From Erpobdella octoculata (taxonomy: Eukaryota; Annelida; Clitellata; Hirudinida; Erpobdellidae): a stretch of DNA of 64,000 nucleotides. Every line of letters starts with the position of its first letter. Position 1 is the stretch's first letter. The stretch spans positions 23,926,731-23,990,730 of the forward strand of contig OZ022247.1 in NCBI GenBank assembly GCA_963978895.1, in the 5' to 3' direction. Below, one piece after another: positions 42,901 to 57,900 of the stretch. The position numbers and the translations under genes are program-made. Below the pieces are notes generated by a model that did not search any database, was not told where the DNA came from, and saw only the letters and a list, made by a program, of their open reading frames with translations.

Positions 42901-45733
42901 CCGCTACTCGCTGTCGATGGCTCTGCTGTAGCCGAGCTGAGCGGCAGGAGACAGTTCCGGCTATCGACGGTAAGTTGCTGCTGCTTACTGGCAGATGGAG
43001 TACCCGAAGGACTGTTGATCGAACGACGGTAAAGTTTATGACTAGATTTTGTCGGCGAAGGAGAATTAGGAGTAACTACCGGCACCGTAGTGAGAGCAAC
43101 GTTTGGGTTTACAAACAAAGAATCGGGTTTATTTGGCCTTTTATCTGTTTGAGCTGTCGGCACCGCAGAGTGGAAGGCTGATTGATGTTGTGGCGCTGAC
43201 TTAGGATTTGCTTGTCTGAGTAGATGGTACGAGCTGGAAGAGTTCGAAGAGTTCGACAACTTGCGGCCACTGCGGTCAACTCTGGTCTCGGCATCGTCGC
43301 CTTCCTTCAACGGAGCGTACCAAGTGTAGGATTCTGGCTGGACATCTTGGAATAAAAACATCGACCGGTTTTTGAAACAGTTAAGGCAACTAGCTACTTT
43401 TTTCCACATAATTATATTCATAAAATAAAGTATATTTCCTTAAATTAACTGAAAATTAAAAAAAATTAACTAATGCAGACGACTCACTTGACGATCGTCG
43501 TCTATCGTGACCATGTTGTCGCTCTTGCAGGAGGGACCGTTTCAAGTCGTCGTCGTCACCAACCTCTTGTTCGACGGGTTCCTCTTTGTCGCAGCGGTGG
43601 GCACCGCTGACGTTGTAAGGCTGGATCTTAAAGCGAGTCATTTGACCGTTCCTAGAACAAAATAAAAAAAAGATAATTCACCTTTGTTCATTACAGAATG
43701 TTATTAGCTAAGCGGTAGGTAGGCACTAAATTCCTCGTCAGAAAATGTTAAAGTTCGGTTTAGCTTAGCCGATTGAATGATGAAATCGTGTTTTCAAGAT
43801 GTTTTCAAAAAGTTATGATTACTTTGAAAGCGACATAGTACTTTAGCGTTCTTTAGCGAAAGTGATACTTTGACTCCGGTCGAATAGCTGGCGACCAGCC
43901 GCTAGCCATTTATATAGCCGAGAACATTTTTAGCTCACATATTTCGCTGTTAAACAGCCGTGAATTATGCGCACTAAAGATCAATCGGAATAAGCTATGA
44001 CTAATTCCGATGCGCGAATGACTGGAGATGATGGAGTAGTGAAGCGCTGCGCGACCAATGCGAACCCAAAGTGTTATATATTTGCATACAACACCGGTTC
44101 GTATATATGCAATATATGCATGTATAGTAGCGCATATATGCATGCATGGATGAATCGATGAATAGATTGATGAATTACTAAATGACTGATAAAATTAATA
44201 AAAAAAAGTATGAAATTCTTAATTCAACGATTTAAAGAGAGCAATAATAATAGATACAAGTACAAAAACCAAATAGTGCGGAAACAACTTAACAGACATT
44301 GGTTATGGAAAATTGACCCTTTCTTCAACCCTGATCACCACCCTAAAACCATCAAACTATATGACCTTATTGGTTACCCTCATTTTAGTCTAGTCCTAAT
44401 CCTTATCTTACACATTCTCTTAAATCAGCCCTCCGTTTTTCTCTTTCTCTCCACCATTCTGAACCCCGCCATCTTACGCCCATCTCTGTCCTCAATTCCA
44501 CGGCAGCGCTAAACGTTTTAAAACACCAAGGTGACCCGATCAGTCAGCCATCAATCAATTCAAACGATCAACAAACTCGAATTTAACGCCTATACTTCTA
44601 ATTAGGTCAACCCAGTAAGTAAATCAAAAAGGCGACAATACTTTAATTAGCGCTCAATTTAATCACCGGAGATAAAATAAGTTATCGCCTTACTTTACCA
44701 TTAACTGTTCTTGCAAGTGATGGTTCCTTCTTTACTTTTTCCAAGCTCTTTTCTCTCTTTCTTTTGTCCTGTCTCTTGCTATTTCTTTTTTTTGTGTGTT
44801 TTTTTCTTCTTCTTCCTTCTGATGACAGTCCTTGTGTCAGCTTGATCGAAGAAGAACTGTTCGTTGTTGAGCAGAAAAAGTTCGCTAGCGCAAGGACGAC
44901 ATGCGTAGTGCACTGCGTATTTATACAGTCGAAATTAAATCGCTGGTTCCGGTTCGCTAAAGTTGTGACGAACGAAACTGCGCGAGCACGTGTTGAACGC
45001 AATGTAATCAATTATTTATTTACTAGTGATAATCCGTCAAAAATGAGGTTGAGTTTTTTTTTTAATTATTCAATGCCGACATATGTTTTGGTAGATTTGT
45101 GAGACACAACTACTACTACTGTCAGCTGCAGAATCTTTTTATTACCATATAGGTATACTGACGTCAGAAATTATCTATAGTTGATTTGATTTGTTTATTT
45201 ATTTATTTTGGGTTATTAATAATATTTGATAATCGTAGTTTATTTTTAATGTTTCCTAGGTTACTAGGATGTAAAAGTTTATAGGTTTGTTTATAATGTG
45301 TTTGTATGTGTGTGTGTGTATAAGTGTGTGTGTATAAGTGTGTGTGTATACTGTGTATGTGTGTTTGTATGTATGCATGTATGCTTGAGCATAAGTAACT
45401 TTTTATATAGAAGATATAAAATACAAACAATTTTCAGTTTTTCAATGGTATATTAGACAGGAAATGTTGAAATCATTTACAGACCAGCATAACAATACCT
45501 ACAATATCACATTAATTATTAATCCCAAGCAAACTTAGGGGGGGGGGAGTCGCACGATGGATGAAGGTCATTGAGATGATATTGAAAAACAACCTGTATT
45601 AGATTCTCAACAGGTGTTGATATGTTTATATAATGATCATTTGATTGAAACCGGATTCGTTCATCGATCACTCGATGTGTGAGAAAAAGATATCACTTAC
45701 TTACCCATCTCCGGCGTTAAAAAACGACGCCAT
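38274..45733 (-). CDS. Inward-rectifier K+ channel (Kir2/Irk-like), complete, 6 coding exons
   Basis: Plasma-membrane K+ channel subunit (tetrameric in the family). Exons: 45733-45705, 43651-43488, 43345-42061, 41727-41528, 41165-40948, 38738-38274. All junction phases agree; 2,361 nt, 786 aa, about twice the family's usual length. The start MASFFNAGDG is followed by a strong GTAAGT donor. Residues about 10-240 form a Ser/Pro-rich N-terminal extension. The Kir core follows: a DGSCNV segment, YLVDIFTTCVDMRWR slide helix, TM1 about 276-301, selectivity filter TIGYGYR at 400-406, TM2 about 413-439, then the cytoplasmic domain with GDMRRSH, FEIIVIMEG and SSYL/WGH-type motifs. The TM1-pore loop is about 80 residues, longer than usual, with two NxS/T sites (about 342 and 364). 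The Kir2.1 D172 position is Gln (about 430) and the E224 position is Ala, predicting weak rectification. The C-terminus RTS lacks a clear PDZ ligand. Confidence 0.95.
38985..39085. repeat. (ATC)n/(GTC)n microsatellite in the last Kir intron
   Basis: ATC, GTC and TCG trinucleotides, interrupted. Similar trinucleotide tracts lie at 40230-40390 and 40577-40610 in the same intron. Confidence 0.85.
39555..40000. repeat. (GA)n microsatellite with GGGAAAGGGAAAGGGAGA blocks
   Basis: About 445 bp of GA repeats in the last Kir intron. A GGGAGAGGGAAAGGGAAAGG block occurs twice, near 39650 and 39788, suggesting an internal duplication of about 138 bp. The long Arg/Glu and Ser/Leu ORFs across it are artefacts. 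Confidence 0.95.
41935..42030 (-). repeat. 31-bp donor-bearing repeat in Kir intron 3
   Basis: Sense strand units TTTTTGTAAGCAACTGGGGT plus TGTAGCTGTTG, three copies (the antisense GTTGCTTAC lies at 41951 and 41982, GTTGCTTAA at 42013). Two of the three units carry GTAAGC, a good donor match, about 45-110 bp downstream of the real donor at 42060; all have a GTTGTAG acceptor-like site. Confidence 0.85.
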
Positions 45734-46398
45734 GACAGTTCAGGTTTGACAGCAGATCTTGCCTGGAAAGTTGTCGATGTCGTACCTTACCTGGAGAAAT
45801 AATGACGATGCTGATGATTACTAATAATAATAACTACTTGTACAATGATGATGGAGGTGGTGGTGACAGCGGTAGGGATGATAGGGATGATAAGGGTGGG
45901 GATGAGGATGATAGTGATGATGAAGATGACGATGACGACGATGGTGGCTATATTATCTGTAACTATTTAACTATATCTTTGATGTCAAAACAAAAAAGAA
46001 ACCGTAAAATCTCTTAAAAGTGGGTGATGAGATCGTAGCCAGAGACACAGCTAGCCAGCTAGCCAGCCAGACACAAGGACATGCAGCCGCTAATGACAGA
46101 GCTTTCTTTCGGCAGCTAGTAAACAATTCCAGGTAGCTTATTATTTACAATCGGGATGATTTCTAATCAAATCATCAACTTCTCTTCTCCCCTGTCTGGC
46201 TAATTACAGCAACAACAAAAAAACTTAATGATGGCTTAATGACGTTTGATTGGGCTGCGACTTTTGTGAATGTTTACGTGAGTGGGAAGGTCGCTGTCGT
46301 CTTTTAGTCACATTTGTGGCGAGAACCAGGTCTCTTTAGTGTGTTGATTTGTGACAAAAGACAGATGATCCAGGGTCCGAATAAACCCGAACAGCTAA
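45734..46398. other. Kir 5' flank
   Basis: 5' UTR and promoter side of the Kir gene, with GAT-rich repeats at about 45838-45950. No core promoter element is confidently seen. Confidence 0.4.
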
Positions 46399-46590
46399 AA
46401 TACTATGACGTATTTAATATACAAAATATAGTATGACGTATTTCATATATTAAATGTACTTTGACGTATTTAATTTATTAAATATACTATGACGTATTTA
46501 ATATATTAAATGTACTACGACGTATTTATTATATAAAATATAATAAAACGTATTTATTGTATAAAATATAATATGACGTATTTAATACAA
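46399..46590. repeat. 28-31-bp repeat carrying TGACGTA, about 7 copies
   Basis: Units of TACTATGACGTATTTAATAT plus ATTAAATG, diverged. Most contain TGACGTATTT, a CRE/ATF half-site-like sequence. It lies between the Kir and the small membrane-protein genes. Confidence 0.8.
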
Positions 46591-47576
46591 ACAATGTAAT
46601 ATTGCGAATATGTATGTTTTGAATATGTGTTGTATGGTGGAATGGCAATCGATATGAAATACAATTGGAAAGCGATGCTGTCATGGTCTGACCGATTTTT
46701 AAGTTGTTTTATTCTACAGAGCATTTTATTAAGTCTGCTACCAATTTGTCGCAGGTAACTTGTAATCACAGGTATCCAGGCAATAACCAATCACAGGTGA
46801 TAACCAAGTTATCACAAGTTATCCCTTAATAATTTCAAAGCCTGCTTTCTCATCCCATGTAAGATTCGTCAAAATCACAGCTTTTCAAGTCAAAAATAGC
46901 TGGGAAAAAAACAATGCAAAAGTTGCAAAAACTCACCAATCAGTTCTTTCTTCTTCTTTTTCTTATAGTTCAGCATCGAGTTATAATCCAACTGCAGTCA
47001 GTTTTCAATTCAATTTAAATCGTGCTTCTTCAATGATGGCAAAGTAGTAAGCTAAGCTGACTGCTATTAAAACGAGGAAGAAGGAGATAAAGTAAGTTAA
47101 GTTCATTAAAATATCTGCAACAATTAAAGTAGAGATAAAAAGGAAAAGAAAGAGAGGGAGGGAAAGAGAGACAGAAAGAGAGGGGGAGATAATAGCGCTT
47201 GTAAAACAATTAATACTTACGCATAGCTTGATGTATTCAACAAGTTGATTTTAAGCTGAAGATAATTGTATTTCTCCAGTGGGCTAGCTTGCATTACAGA
47301 CGAAAAAGGGCAATCCTTGCTTACTTAATGCTGTCAACTTCTCTCCGCTAAGCCCGACAGCTGAAGAAGAAGGTCAAGCAGGTCAAGGTCAGACAGTGTA
47401 CGGAGCCACAGCATGAAATCGCACTGAACTGTTGAAAGATTACAAACAAATTTGATTGTAATACAGAAATTGTAACGATTGGACATTACACCGTGCATCG
47501 GGCGACCCCAAGTGAACACCGATGAAAAGACTAAAGTTCTTAGTTGACAGTTTGTGGTTTGGCTTAGCCTTTCGCT

Positions 47577-50873
<3,297 letters not shown>

Positions 50874-52061
50874 AATCTTGACAAATAAAAATTAAAGATT
50901 CGAAAGGGGGCGGCGTGTACAAATACAAAATACAATATGTCCAGCATAATGTTTTTTTAACTCTAGCGATTATGACTGTTGTGTATCAATGGAGCAGATA
51001 AGAATTATCTCTGCTAATATTTTGTACATTTATTTCATAAAGCAGATGCGTTTCTTCGGTGTTTTTTGTTTATAGGTGATGGAGTTGGCGCAGTCTTTAG
51101 ATTGTCCATGAAAGGTGCCTATGTTGAACAGGCAATAACAAATGGTTTTAAAAAATGAAGAAAAGAGCTAAAATGGCCGTGTGAAGAATTGAATTAAAAT
51201 GTAAATAACAATCAAATACCGCAAATGTTTTTTTAATTAATACGAATTATACATACATTATATACATAAGTACATAGGCGTAGAGCTTGGTGACAATAGG
51301 GCCGGGTGCCCCCTCTTACTAAACCTTGCCTGCCCGGAAAATTTCTTTTCTCCACTGGACAAATGTATGTTACACACACACGTAAATTGAATGGCTCAAA
51401 ACTAAAATACATTGAACTGTTACTTACTCGAGCATACCACAGACAACAGACAACGGCACGATTTCATCTGAAGTTAAACAACAAAATTGGTGCTGAAAGC
51501 CATCCTTTCCCTCTCCCACACAAGTACACACTTACACATACTTATGCACAAACTGTGTATGCACTCACATATACATTAACATACGAATGCACACTCACAC
51601 ACACACATACACACAACACGATTCACAATGTAGCTTCTTCCAGCAGCCAGTAAACTCCAAGAACAACTGCAATCAGCATCACTACTCAAGTTACTAATAC
51701 TAACTTCATAAAAACAGAGAACAGACTAAAAGAAGAATGCGGAATATATATATACACACAAGTACATATACAGATATATAAATGTATGTACACATACAAT
51801 ACTTTCGTACCCTGTTCTATTGTTGCCATAAACATGTTCACGCTTACAACCTAATTTTTCGCACATAGCTTTTAAAATAATGCCAATTGGCTTCCGTTAA
51901 TCTGTGATTTTTCTATTTAACCTGCAGAAGCTCTTCGGTTGATATTTCGGTCATTGGAGAGGAACTCTTTTGGATATGCCATATTGTTTGGACCTTACAG
52001 TTGCAAGCATTGTTTAGCACAGTGTTTTAAAGTACCGACTTAGCTCTAACCCATAAGCTAA
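50874..52061. other. Intergenic spacer
   Basis: An AATAAA overlaps the preceding stop (50869-50874) and another lies near 50884. AGGCGTAGAGC at about 51275 resembles one end of the hAT MITE at 37069. AC-rich microsatellite DNA is at 51525-51615. The F-box gene promoter should lie near its right edge. Confidence 0.45.
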
Positions 52062-54858
52062 ATGACTACTCTAGCCACGCCACCCATGGCAAACCACCGC
52101 CGGCTGAGCGAGCCGCGTCAAAGTGTGGGAAATAATAAAATGGCGGGAGTCGGAGGCAACAACATTGGAAGGAGTCCTACATTCAATAACCACGATCCAC
52201 ATGTTAGTATTTAATTGCAATTAAATTTATAACTTTTATATAAATTACAAAACGTATTAATATATATACCAGTTCTTAATATTCGGTAATATTCGGTAAA
52301 CGTCCTATTAAGTATTACTTGCAATGTTTGCTACCTAATTTTCAAATTAGATTTTTCGAATCGCTCTTTTAAAGACGGACTATAATAATCAAATGAATAA
52401 TTACATCGATGCTGTTCACTGGCAATTTCTCCTACCTATTTATGAAGCCCAAACAATGATCTTCTCCAATAAAGTGCTTATCACGTCCTGCTGCTAAACA
52501 TTGGCAAAACATGGAAACCCCGAATTTCAAAAACTTAGGGGTGAGCGGGGTGGCAACAGATGACCCAGTTTGACCCTAATGAGTGGTCTTCTGGAAAAGA
52601 TCTGCTAATGGCTGAAACCCGGCATAATACTACTACTTCTTTATTACTTTATTTTGCTTATCTTTTTTATCACCTGGCGAAATACCCTTGTTTATGTTTG
52701 CACTGCACCTATTTTATATCTACTTGATTTCATCTTTTCATTCACACAGATAACCATCAGCGCCCTGCCGGACAAAATCCTTCTGGCCATTTTCGGGTTC
52801 CTCAAGTTGAAGGAGCTCTGCAAGATGCCACTGGTCTGTAAAAAATGGAGGCAACTGGCATACGAAGGCAAACTCTGGTCGAGGGTCTCTCTGAGGCCTG
52901 ACCACAACGGGCTACAGGTTTGTTGAGAGCGAATGTCTTTTCGACTGTATATAGCTTTAATGTTTACCATTTTATTGATTTCTTGAATAGAATTAACGAA
53001 CTATATAGTTTAATTGAATAATATAATTTGAATGCTCTTTGAAAACAACTGAACTTTTTGAACTTCAGGTTCAAAGTCCGGATATTTTACTCTCAGTCAT
53101 TGCCAGTAGGTTCGGTCCGACGCTTCGCTATCTGGAACTGCCAGCAGAGCTCATCACCCCTTCCGTTCTACACGAGGTAAGATCGATAACTATCGTGATG
53201 ATGATGATAGTAGTGATGATGATGATGATGATGATGATGATGGTGATGATGATTTGTAGTAGTGATGATAACGATGACTGCAGTATAATGAAATTAGCGG
53301 TGTAGATAAGATTCCAAAGGCTGTTCTAGTGATAAAAGTTATGCCGATTCTGCTGCTGATGTGCTGCTGATGGATGCGATGACGAAGATGATGATGGTGG
53401 TGGTGATAATGATGATAATGATGGTGGTGATGATGGTGGTAGTGATGATGATGATGATGAGAATGGTGATGATGATGACAATGATGATGATGTAATATAT
53501 GAAGATGACGATGGTTCTGGAAATGGCAAACTAATAACCGTTTTAAAAATAGCACAGAAATTCGAGGCATTGTGGAAACGTTTTTTTTGAGTAAAGAAAT
53601 TATAACTTTCCGCTTATTTTTGAACGGATTTTTGCGCTGATTAGAAATTACGTTGGTGAGGAGAAAAAACAGATCGGATTTCTGTTGCAGTTTCGATTAA
53701 TTATTACTCAACGAATGTTAACTTCTTCATTGGTTTATGTAATATATGTTTTTTTTGGTTTTTTTTATAATAGTTTATAGTCCTTTACACCAGGTGTTTT
53801 AAGACTCTAAAGGCTGTATGTAGGAAGCATTTAAGTACTTCCTGTCGTTGACCAGAATTTGATCCTTTTTACTTGTTCCCTCCTCCTTTCTCCAGGCTTG
53901 GGACTGGCTCGCAATTAGCGAGGCGGAGTTATGTAATATATGTTATACTCAAGTGTCTTATCTTTCACCGCTCTGTCCAGTCATTTTCCAGGGATGTGCG
54001 TGGATATCGCTGGAATAAGCTTCGTTTTGTAGTACACCAAAAACGCGTAAAACATTCTAGTCTTCTTTATCAATTTTAAGCTACAAATATGTAACTTTAA
54101 TTCAACAGTTTTCCTTACTTGCTATACAAACATTCTTTCATTTATGTGTAGACTATCACCACCCGTCTCTACTCTTTAATGTGTTTTTCAATTTTACCAT
54201 GTGTTCTATTTCAATCTGTTCTACCATGTGTTCTATTTCTATCTCTTCTAACACGTGTCCTATTTCTATCTCTTCTACCATGTGTACTAATTCTATCTCG
54301 TCTACTACGTGTTCTATTTTTATCTGTTCTACCACGTGTTCTATTTCTATATCTCTTACCATGTATTCTATTTCTATACCCTCTACACTACGTACCCCAT
54401 CTACAGGTAGCTAACCGCTGTCCCAACCTGAAGAATCTGACCTTGGACTTTTCGAACGCCATGCAGCTGCACGACTTCAACGACATGAACAGCTTTCCGT
54501 GCAACTTGCGCAGTCTGACGATCAGCCTGTCTGAGGTCATCTTCATGGAGGGATTCATGAGGAAGGTCTACCAGAGTCTTTCCTCTGTTGAGGTCCTTCA
54601 CCTCATAGGTCAGTGAACTCCTTCATTTTTTAAGCTGCTTGGAGTGTTTCTTCGGGGGGAGGGTGGAAAAGAGAAAGGGGGTAATGGCAGATTCTTGATA
54701 TAAGACATAGGGGATAAGGTCGTAGTGCACATTTTGACCTCTTAGAGATGTTATCAGTTCAGATGCTGACAACAGACTCGTGATGAGCTAACTGATTCTA
54801 TTCATTGTAGTGATGTAACAAAGTGGATTATGAGAAAAGGTGAGGATAATTGTGGTAG

Positions 54859-54933
<75 letters not shown>

Positions 54934-57900
54934 CGACGACGATGACGATGACGACGACGACGACGACGACGACGATGATTAATGATGTTAGCGTTTCTAG
55001 CAGTGATGATAATGATTGAATAAGTATCGGTTCATTTAAAGTAGAAGATGATGAACAAAAAGTATTCGGGTGCAGTGGGGCACCGGTGTACCGTGGCGCC
55101 TGTCAGCTGGATCCCCTCACACTGCCTCACAGCTGATAGCATTTCAGTAAACATACACTCGCAAATAGAAGGCAAAAACCGCTTTCAAAAAAACAACACT
55201 TGAAAGGAGGGAAAAAAGTAAGTTAAAAAATGAAAGTTACGAAAGGTAGAGAGAGAGAGATAGAGAGACAAGTTTTCTTGTGAAGTGGAAGTAGGAACAA
55301 ATGGATGTTGTAATGTACAATCGGTCTCTGTTTGTTCTATGGAGTGCTAAAAAATGAAGCGATTGTTTCTAAGTGAAGAAGAGGAAGAAAACGAGGAGAA
55401 GGAGGAGGAAGAAAAGATGATGAAAAGAAGAAATAGAAAAAGATATTTAAACATAAAATTATTTTACTCGCAATCTTTTTTTTATTCACAAAACAAAAAT
55501 GTACTAATTTAACACTGATACATACACAGTCAGACACACACACAAATACATGCATACACTCAACTACACATGCATGTAAGCTCGGCGTATTCCGCTGCAA
55601 CTTTAAGGAGAAGGATAAAAAAACTCTACATGCTTGGGATCTTCTGAGAACAAAATAGAAGAATATTTTCACGGGCATAAAGCACAAAGATTTGTATCTC
55701 TTAACTGCATTTATATTAAATACTAAATTTATAATAATACTATTAAATACTAAATTTATAATAATACTATTAAAAACTAAATTTATAATAATACTATTAA
55801 AGACTAAATTTATAATAATACTATTAAAAAATAAATTTATAATAATACAATTAAATACTAAATTTATAATAATACTATTAAATACTAAATTTATAATAAT
55901 ACTATTAAATACAAAATTTATAATAATACTATTAAAGACTAAATTTATAATAATACTATTAAAAACTAAATTTATAATAATACTATTAAATACTAAATTT
56001 ATAATAATACTATTAAAGCCTAAATTTATAATATTACTATTAAAGACTAAATTTAACTGATTATACCATATTAACTACATGTTAGCTATTTAAGGAGTTT
56101 TACCAAAGTAATTAATATTCAAGGACAATTGCGAGTGCAAGTGAAAATACTTGCACCTGCCCAGACTACTTGATACCTGTCAGAATATTATTATTATAAA
56201 AAAAAAAACTTTATACCGGTTGGTTGTTTAGAAATGTTTCAAGCACTTTACGATAAAAGTTTTGAATTGAAGTTTTGTACCTACTTAAAAACTTGTTATT
56301 TTCTTCGCGTTTTTTTCTTGTTTTTATTTTTTTAAAGTTTTTTGTTTTTTGTTTTTGTTTCTTTACTTTTGCATTTTTCGAGCAGCCATTTTTCTCTTTC
56401 GAACAACTTTTCAAGAAAAAAAACTGCTAAAGAGGAGACACGTAGAGACAAACTGGGACGAATATAAATATTGTATATTATTGAATGTATATATTTTGTA
56501 TGTTAGTGTGTATAAGAAGCTCTCTTGAAATCCTTTTTAGAACATCTTACAAACCCATCACTAATAACTTCAGCCAACTGTTTGATTGTTTGTTTCGAAA
56601 AATACATGCAATGGCACTGATGAAAAGATGAGATAAAGAATAAAAAAGGAAAAAGAAAGAGGTGAAAAAGAGTGAAGTGAGAAAAGATTGAGTAGCTACT
56701 TTTTTAATACATGTTAATAAATCTAAACATATGTACCAGTGAGAAATAAAAATCTCAACAACAGAATCAGCTTTTTTTAGTTCATTCTGACCCCCCCCAC
56801 TTTCCCATTTTTCAACCCCCTTATCACAACCACGATCACCACCACCCACCCCACTCACGGTTCTACATTTTTGTACCCTAACCGCAGGAACTTTTGAATT
56901 GGGTGACGAAGAAAGCGAAGAAGTCTACGAGGTGATCAACATCGGCAAGATCAAAGCTCACACGCCCAACCTGCGGGTTGTCAACCTTTACGGCATCGGA
57001 TTCGTCGACGACAGTCACATCGACCTACTTTCGGCCAATTGCATTCACCTGGAATGCCTGGCCTTGAACTTCTGCCTGAAGGTCAAGGGAGGGTCGTTCA
57101 AACAGCTGTTGCAAAGGTGTAGAAAGTTGAAAACGCTTTTGTTGCAACACTGCGGTTAGTTGATAAGTTTTTATGTTTTTTGTAAGGCCTAATTGGTTGA
57201 AATGCCAAACCATACACACCAATCCAAATCCGACTATACATTACATACCTCCACATACCCATCCATACATACATTCATAAATCTATCCATACATGCATCC
57301 AAAAATCCATACATACATCTATAAATCCATCCATACATACCTTCACATATCCATCCATTATTCTATCCATACATACATAGGTCTGTACATCAGTTCAATG
57401 ATCCATCGATCTTTCCATGTATCGTTTTTATTTCCACAGGACTGGAAAGCGAATTGGTCCAGCAAGTAGAATGGGACAAATCGACAGTACAAGAACTTGA
57501 CATCAGCTCCACTGAACTTTCGTCGAAGTGCCTCGAGGTCATGTTGTGCCATTCGGCTGGCTTCAGTTACCTGGCAGTAGCACACTGCGAGTTCTTCAAC
57601 GACGAGGTTGTAATAATTTATATATACACAAATTCATCTTTGTAATTTATATCGCGTCTTAAAACACATGGTGTAAAAGAATATAAACTATAATAAAAAA
57701 ATGTAATTAATATCAACTCCGCCTTACTTTTGCAAGCCAGTCCCAAGCCTGGAGAAAGGAGGAGGGAAGAAAAAAAGATCAAATTATGATCCACGAGAGG
57801 AAGTACTTAAGTGCTTCCTACATACAGCCATTTCAGTCTTAAAACACCTGGTGTAAAAGACTACAAAGTATTTTTTTAATGTAATTTGCTTATATTTGAG

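Noticed and set aside
43910..45011. Further 5' coding exons of Kir in minus-strand ORFs at 43910-44143 and 44682-45011
   Set aside because: The 29-nt exon at 45733-45705 joins 43651 in perfect phase with a strong donor and gives a total divisible by three, so these ORFs are not needed and show no Kir similarity.
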